Below are positions 24,463 to 28,864 of a DNA stretch of 28,864 bases, in pieces. This DNA comes from CALAZP01 sp964410725 (GTDB taxonomy: Bacteria > Bacteroidota > Bacteroidia > Chitinophagales > Saprospiraceae). The notes under the pieces were generated by a model. The model ran no database searches and had not been told where the DNA came from. It was given only the letters and a program-made list of their open reading frames with translations. The position numbers and the translations under genes were made by a program. The stretch's first letter is position 1; each line of letters opens with the position of its first letter. The DNA lies in the NCBI GenBank assembly GCA_964410725.1, contig CAYPID010000030.1:1-28864 (forward strand). Reading direction: 5' to 3'.

Positions 24463-26170
24463 AGCGATTTTTTACTACTCTGATTTTATTGAATCTACTG
24501 CTTAGCAGTGTGGATCTGTGGAGCCAACAAGATTGGAGTTGGAAAAAGCATTTGAAAGCGGCTGAATCAGCTCTTCAGGAAAAAAATTATCCTCAGGCAG
24601 CCATTCACTTTGAGTCGGCCTGGCAAAAGAAAAGTAAAATAGATTTATGCTTCAATGCTGCTGAAGCCTTTGCCTTATCCCGCCATTATGAAAAAGCAGC
24701 TTTTTATTACCAACAAGTACTAGAGGATGGGACTAAAGACTATCCCTATTTGGGTATCAAATATGCCAGAGCGCTCAAGCAATCAGAGCAATATGCTGAG
24801 GCGCAAACGGCCTTCAAAGATTTTATTAGTTCTTATGAAGGAGCGGGAAAAGAGGTATTGCAAGAAATTGTGCAAACTGAAATAGCGGGTTGTCAGCTTC
24901 AGGCCACTGCTTCTAATGCAGAGGTCATATATCTGGGAGGAGACCTCAACACCTCAGCTAACGAAATAGCGCCTTTGCCATTAAGTGATGATTTGTTATA
25001 CTTTACTGCAGATATTGGGTCTTCAGCAAAAATATACCGAAGTCGCAGACAAGGCAATCTTTGGAGTAAGGGCAGCACTCCAGAAAATTTTCCGATTATC
25101 CCTGGTGGACAATACGGGTATGGCAGTTTGAGTCCAACTGGCACTAGTTTTTATTTTTCCATTTGCGAACCATCGGGAAACTTCCAAGCGGGAGAAACCA
25201 GATGTGAAATTTTTGTGACTTATCGACGAGGTGCGCTTTGGACCCAACCTCAGCGCCTGCCTGATGGTATCAATCAATCTGGTATTACCGCTACTCAACC
25301 ATACGTGGTACACGATAACGATTTGGAACTGCTCTACTTTGTTTCCAATAGGAATGATGGGTATGGCAAACTAGACTTATGGGTAGCGACTCGGCCTATT
25401 TATCCTGAAAGTGTCAATTTTTCCCCACCCCAAAACTTGGGACCGGCCATTAATACCATAGGAGATGAAATAGCTCCTTTTTATCACCAAGAAGAAGGTA
25501 AATTATATTTTTCTTCCAATGGTCAGGTGGGCTATGGAGGATTTGATATATTTTCCGTAGCGGGGAGTATTGGTTCCTGGAAACAACCCATCAATTTGGG
25601 CAGGCCTATCAATTCAGGGGCTGATGACGCTTTTTTAGTAAAATTACCGAAGGGGAATAATGGTTTTTTTGCCTCCAACAGAAAATTTCCCCGTGAAAAA
25701 GATACTACAATAGACGATGACCTCTTCGAAGTAATATTTACCGAAATCCCCGTCTTCTTAGATGCGACCGCATACGATTTGACGACTAGCACTCCATTGA
25801 AAGAGATGCGCGTGACTGTAGAAGAAATACAACCTAATGGAGCGGAGATCCTCCACGATAAAAATTACAATGATGGACACTATCGCTTAGTGGTATTGCC
25901 CAATAGAACTTATAAAGTGACCATCACCAGTCCGGGTTATGAACCTGCTGATTATACGTTTACCACAGATGTTGAAGGGCAAACTCAATACGGGAAAGCG
26001 CGATTTTTAGTGGAAGAAAAAATGATTCTTCCGGATCCTGAAGTTAATAATCTGGAAACTGCCAAGGAGAATATAGCAGAAAAGAATGATGAAGTAGTTC
26101 CGCCTCGGCCGCCTGTAGTTAATGAAGTAGCAGTAGAAAAGAATGATGTAGTAGTTCCGCCTCAGCCGCC
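24459..26170 (+). CDS. PorE-like envelope protein: TPR, beta-propeller, regulatory-like domain (3' end lost in gap)
   Basis: At least 570 residues are visible. A signal peptide (1-22, ending DLWSQ) is followed by TPR-like helices (27-148), a PD40/WD40-like beta-propeller (about 155-428, with repeated LYFTADIGSS, LYFVSNRNDGYGKLDLWVA, LYFSSNGQVGYGGFDIFSV and FFASNR blades), and a carboxypeptidase-regulatory-like beta domain (432-520). A repetitive Pro/Val/Glu linker (about 540-571) then runs into the scaffold gap. This order is that of PorE, a T9SS-associated envelope protein that ends in an OmpA-like peptidoglycan-binding domain; that domain would lie in the gap and is not seen. Unlike PorE, no lipobox cysteine is present. 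The start overlaps purN by 4 bases. Nearby T9SS substrates fit, but many Bacteroidota carry several such proteins. Confidence 0.8.
26079..26170 (+). repeat. 57-base tandem repeat in the linker of the PorE-like gene
   Basis: A unit of 57 bases (19 codons) at 26079-26135 is followed in frame by a second, incomplete copy at 26136-26170, broken off by the gap. The units read EKNDEVVPPRPPVVNEVAV and EKNDVVVPPQPP, differing at two residues in the overlap. More copies probably lie in the gap, which would explain why assembly stopped here. Confidence 0.85.
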
Positions 26171-26270
26171 NNNNNNNNNNNNNNNNNNNNNNNNNNNNNN
26201 NNNNNNNNNNNNNNNNNNNNNNNNNNNNNNNNNNNNNNNNNNNNNNNNNNNNNNNNNNNNNNNNNNNNNN
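26171..26270. other. Scaffold gap (100 N)
   Basis: Exactly 100 unknown bases join two contigs. Such a round number is normally a placeholder for unknown length. The PorE-like gene enters from the left and surface protein C from the right, both by their 3' ends. Any reading frame passing through this gap is an artefact. Confidence 0.98.
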
Positions 26271-28864
26271 GTAATGCTATTCATTCCGCGATCAAACTGC
26301 TGTTCAATCACCATAAGTTGTTTGCCAGAGGCATCTTGAATATTCAAAATAGCTTCTCCTGCGCTAGGCATGTAGAATGGAATCACCGTTTCTTCGCTGA
26401 AAGGGTTAGGTGCATTTTGGAACAATTCAAATGGACGATTGAAATCATCTCCAGTTGTAATATCCAACTCCACCTCCATCAATTCTCCATACTCGTTATA
26501 TGCTTCCGCCTTAGTATGGCTGCCATTAAGTGTAAGGTAATCTTCTAACAATTGATTTTTCAATGCTTGGAAAACCAAGGTAAACAAGACAGGTTCCTCT
26601 TCTTCCACTACTGCATCAGCTGGATTCCAACTGGTGGTCAAGATTCCTTCATCAACTCGGTGCGTTCCAAAGTTTGCCGGCCCTGCAACTCCGTAGATGA
26701 TATCGCTTAACCGAAGTGCGCTCTTGTCGAAGGCCAAGGTAAACTGGTACCCTTCTATACCGCTGAGATCGCTTACGGTAAACGGAATTCTATATTCTTG
26801 ATTTTCCGCCAGTTCAATTGCATTGGTTCTAATTACCAATTTCTCTAAAGCACTTCTAGAAGAAACGATTTGGTTATCGTTAGCTTTAGCGGTGCTATTC
26901 ACATCTCCAATTTTAACCGCCACAAAATCAGCACTAACCATACTTCGATCTACATCGTTGTAATTAATCAATTCGGGGAAAGTTTCCGCCCAAGGATTAT
27001 CGGGATTTGGGAAATTATAATCTTTTCTCACGAATCTCCAGCTGGTGTTGCGATCAAATCTGGTTTGTACTCCGAGGATCATTTTGCGAAGCATAATTAA
27101 ATCCATGGTGGTCACGCTACCTGATCTATTCGCATCAGCTGCGATAATCTTGTATGGAGAATCCAGTTTGGATACCCCTAAGATATGTTTGTTGATCAAC
27201 ACCAAATCATAGGTAGAAACTCCATTGAGGTGATTCTTATCCAGTTTAGGCGCAAGGGTATAATCCCCCATATAGTCTAGATTACCAAAGTAGAATTGTC
27301 CATCATCTCCCGTCATACTCTGGCCCGCATTTTTACCGCTAAGGTAAACCTCTACTTCCTGTACGGTCACATCGTCTTCGGTAGCAATCATTCCAGCGAC
27401 TTCTACTACTTTAACTGATACATCTGCACAGGGATTTAAGTTATCCTGCACCCACAATCTGGTCACACAATAGTCTCTATTTTTCGCCTCGTCTTCAGCA
27501 ATTACATAGACCAACATAGGACTGTCAGCGGTATTTACATCGCTACAGGTTACGGTAATTCCCAATTCAAGCAGAGAATCGGAGATCACAGCGGCTGCAT
27601 TGGGAAGTGGTGCCCTTTTGATGTAGTAAGTAATTGAATCACTACAATCAAAAATGGAATTATTTTCCGAAATAAAATCAGAACCCCACACCTGCATCGC
27701 TTTGGTCTCAGCTGTTCCATCGTTATTGGTATCTACTGGCATTAATTCAACGGCCAACCCATCTAAACAGATAGGAGCTGGTGCTTTAGCATCGATAACG
27801 GTGAAAGGAATATCGATCATCCCCGTATTTCCGCAACCGTCTCCTGCCATAATTCGGAAGGTATGCGAACCGATAGGAATATCTCTTCCCACAACGCTAT
27901 CCTTATAAGTGGTATATAAAGACCCTTCATAGCTGTCGAAATCTCCGACGTTATTCACCTTGAGTAAAGCTCTAACCAAACCATCCGTTTCGACTGCGTT
28001 ACAAATATCTGTGATGTTGTAATCAATTTGAACTCTTGCGCCGCAAACTGGATCTGACGGGGTTGGGGTGTCCTTAGATTCGAAAACCAAGTTGGTGGTC
28101 TCTACATTGACCGTTGGGTTTTTGTCGTCGTACACTTTCACCACCTGGGTATATTGCCAAAATCCTGGTTTCCAATTTCTACCTGTAACAGGATCTTCTG
28201 CTTCGCTGAGGTAATCGCTAGCCTGTACCGATCTAAAATATCCGGTATTGATGTTAATCGGGTCATGCCAACAAGGAGCGCCAGAGGCAATTTCTGAGGT
28301 AGTTGGTATGCCATTATCCTCTCGAGTATCTCGATCGATAAAGACCATTCTTCCTCGATCATCGGCGAAAGGCCTTCTGATAACGGTAACCGGTTGGTTG
28401 CCCAAAGTACCGTCACAATTTTCGTCCCTTCTCACGATATAAGGATCTCCATTGCCATTGTATTCACACCAGTTCATGACTCGGTAGGTTCTGAATATTT
28501 TGTAACATTCATCACCGGTGGCGGTAAACTTCTCATCGTGGGTACTGATTAAAAGCATATCACAACCGATTTCATTGATCTGTATAGTATCCGGTTGGCT
28601 ACCTGTTACACTGCAATCCAAATTGGCATCAGCAGGGAAAGTAATAGTGTAGTCATGTTCATTTGAAACCCTGATTTCATAAGTACAAATATTGGGGTTG
28701 TAGGTTTCTTCAGGATCACCAGCGCTGAAAGTTCTGGTGATGGTTCCGCTTCCACAGACATCAATATCCGCCTCAAAACTCAAAGTGTAGATTCCAATAT
28801 TACAGTTGTCAAATACCTGGTCGGGGGGAATTGGATAATTGGTTTCCCAAAACAAAGAATCCAT
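26271..28864 (-). CDS. Large T9SS surface protein C, partial at both ends (paralogue of A and B)
   Basis: The 864 visible residues are an internal part of a longer protein. The window's last codon on this strand is a methionine, but there is no signal peptide, and the first residues (PDQVF, FEADIDVCGSGTITRTF) align with residues 646-684 of protein B, so the gene continues beyond the window. In order: the cysteine block (70-135, with GCDMLL, GDECY and VMNWCEY), GFWQYTQVVKVYDD (234-247), an HYR-like part ending DGCGN (342-346), KAPAPICLDGL (360-370) with calcium-loop-like DTNNDGTAE (378-386), a small beta domain (485-540), a dockerin-like pair (NGVSTYDLVLINKHIL, DANRSGSVTTMDLIMLRKMIL), IKIGDVN, a cohesin-like domain (672-800), and a T9SS sorting domain from NAPNPF (817) cut by the gap, lacking roughly its last 30 residues. 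Confidence 0.85.

Noticed and set aside
26271..26339. Reading frame of the PorE-like gene continuing past the gap
   Set aside because: It exists only by reading through N of unknown length; on the far side the minus-strand gene C explains the sequence fully.
28862..28864. Methionine codon at the window edge as the true start of protein C
   Set aside because: There is no signal peptide, and the first residues align with the middle of protein B, so the gene continues outside the window.

Overview
The window looks like chromosomal DNA of a marine or aquatic Bacteroidota bacterium, most likely of the Saprospiria/Lewinella type. The reasons are type IX secretion (T9SS) C-terminal sorting domains on four secreted proteins, very large HYR-like/dockerin-like surface proteins, a PorE-like TPR/beta-propeller envelope protein, a fabH-efp-accB-accC cluster, candidate promoters of the TAnnTTTG type, and little Shine-Dalgarno signal. 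No rRNA, tRNA, CRISPR array, transposase or phage gene was seen. The placement is inference from protein style, not from a marker gene.

Left part (1-9885). A DUF819 membrane protein on the minus strand is divergent from a tightly packed plus-strand run: guanine deaminase (guaD), a sodium:solute symporter, fabH, efp, accB, accC, an MsbA-like ABC exporter, and a T9SS-sorted secreted protein. Gaps between these genes run from 3 to 47 bases. fabH, accB and accC supply the first steps of fatty acid synthesis, and the exporter may move a lipid-like product.

Middle part (9882-15450). A minus-strand pair (a secreted M14 carboxypeptidase followed by a small heavy-metal-binding lipoprotein) diverges from a plus-strand pair (an M16 zinc peptidase without signal peptide, then an ACC deaminase/D-cysteine desulfhydrase-like PLP enzyme). 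The shared 102-base intergenic region holds a good TAnnTTTG box for the M16 gene.

Right part (15451-26170). Two giant T9SS surface proteins, A (933 aa) and B (1399 aa), are 3 bases apart. They are followed 6 bases later by an HD phosphohydrolase fused to a PycTM (Pycsar effector) membrane domain. An imperfect hairpin separates this group from purN, which overlaps the next gene, a PorE-like envelope protein, by 4 bases. That gene runs into a 100-N scaffold gap inside a 57-base tandem repeat.

Beyond the gap (26271-28864) a third paralogue, C, lies on the minus strand. It is cut by the gap at its 3' end and by the window edge at its 5' end. A, B and C share the same order of modules: a cysteine-rich block with an NWCEY motif, HYR-like domains, a PAPxC block, a small beta domain, a dockerin-like EF-hand pair, a cohesin-like domain and a T9SS signal. 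This paralogous family, and the HD-PycTM gene attached to two of its members, are the most interesting parts of the window.
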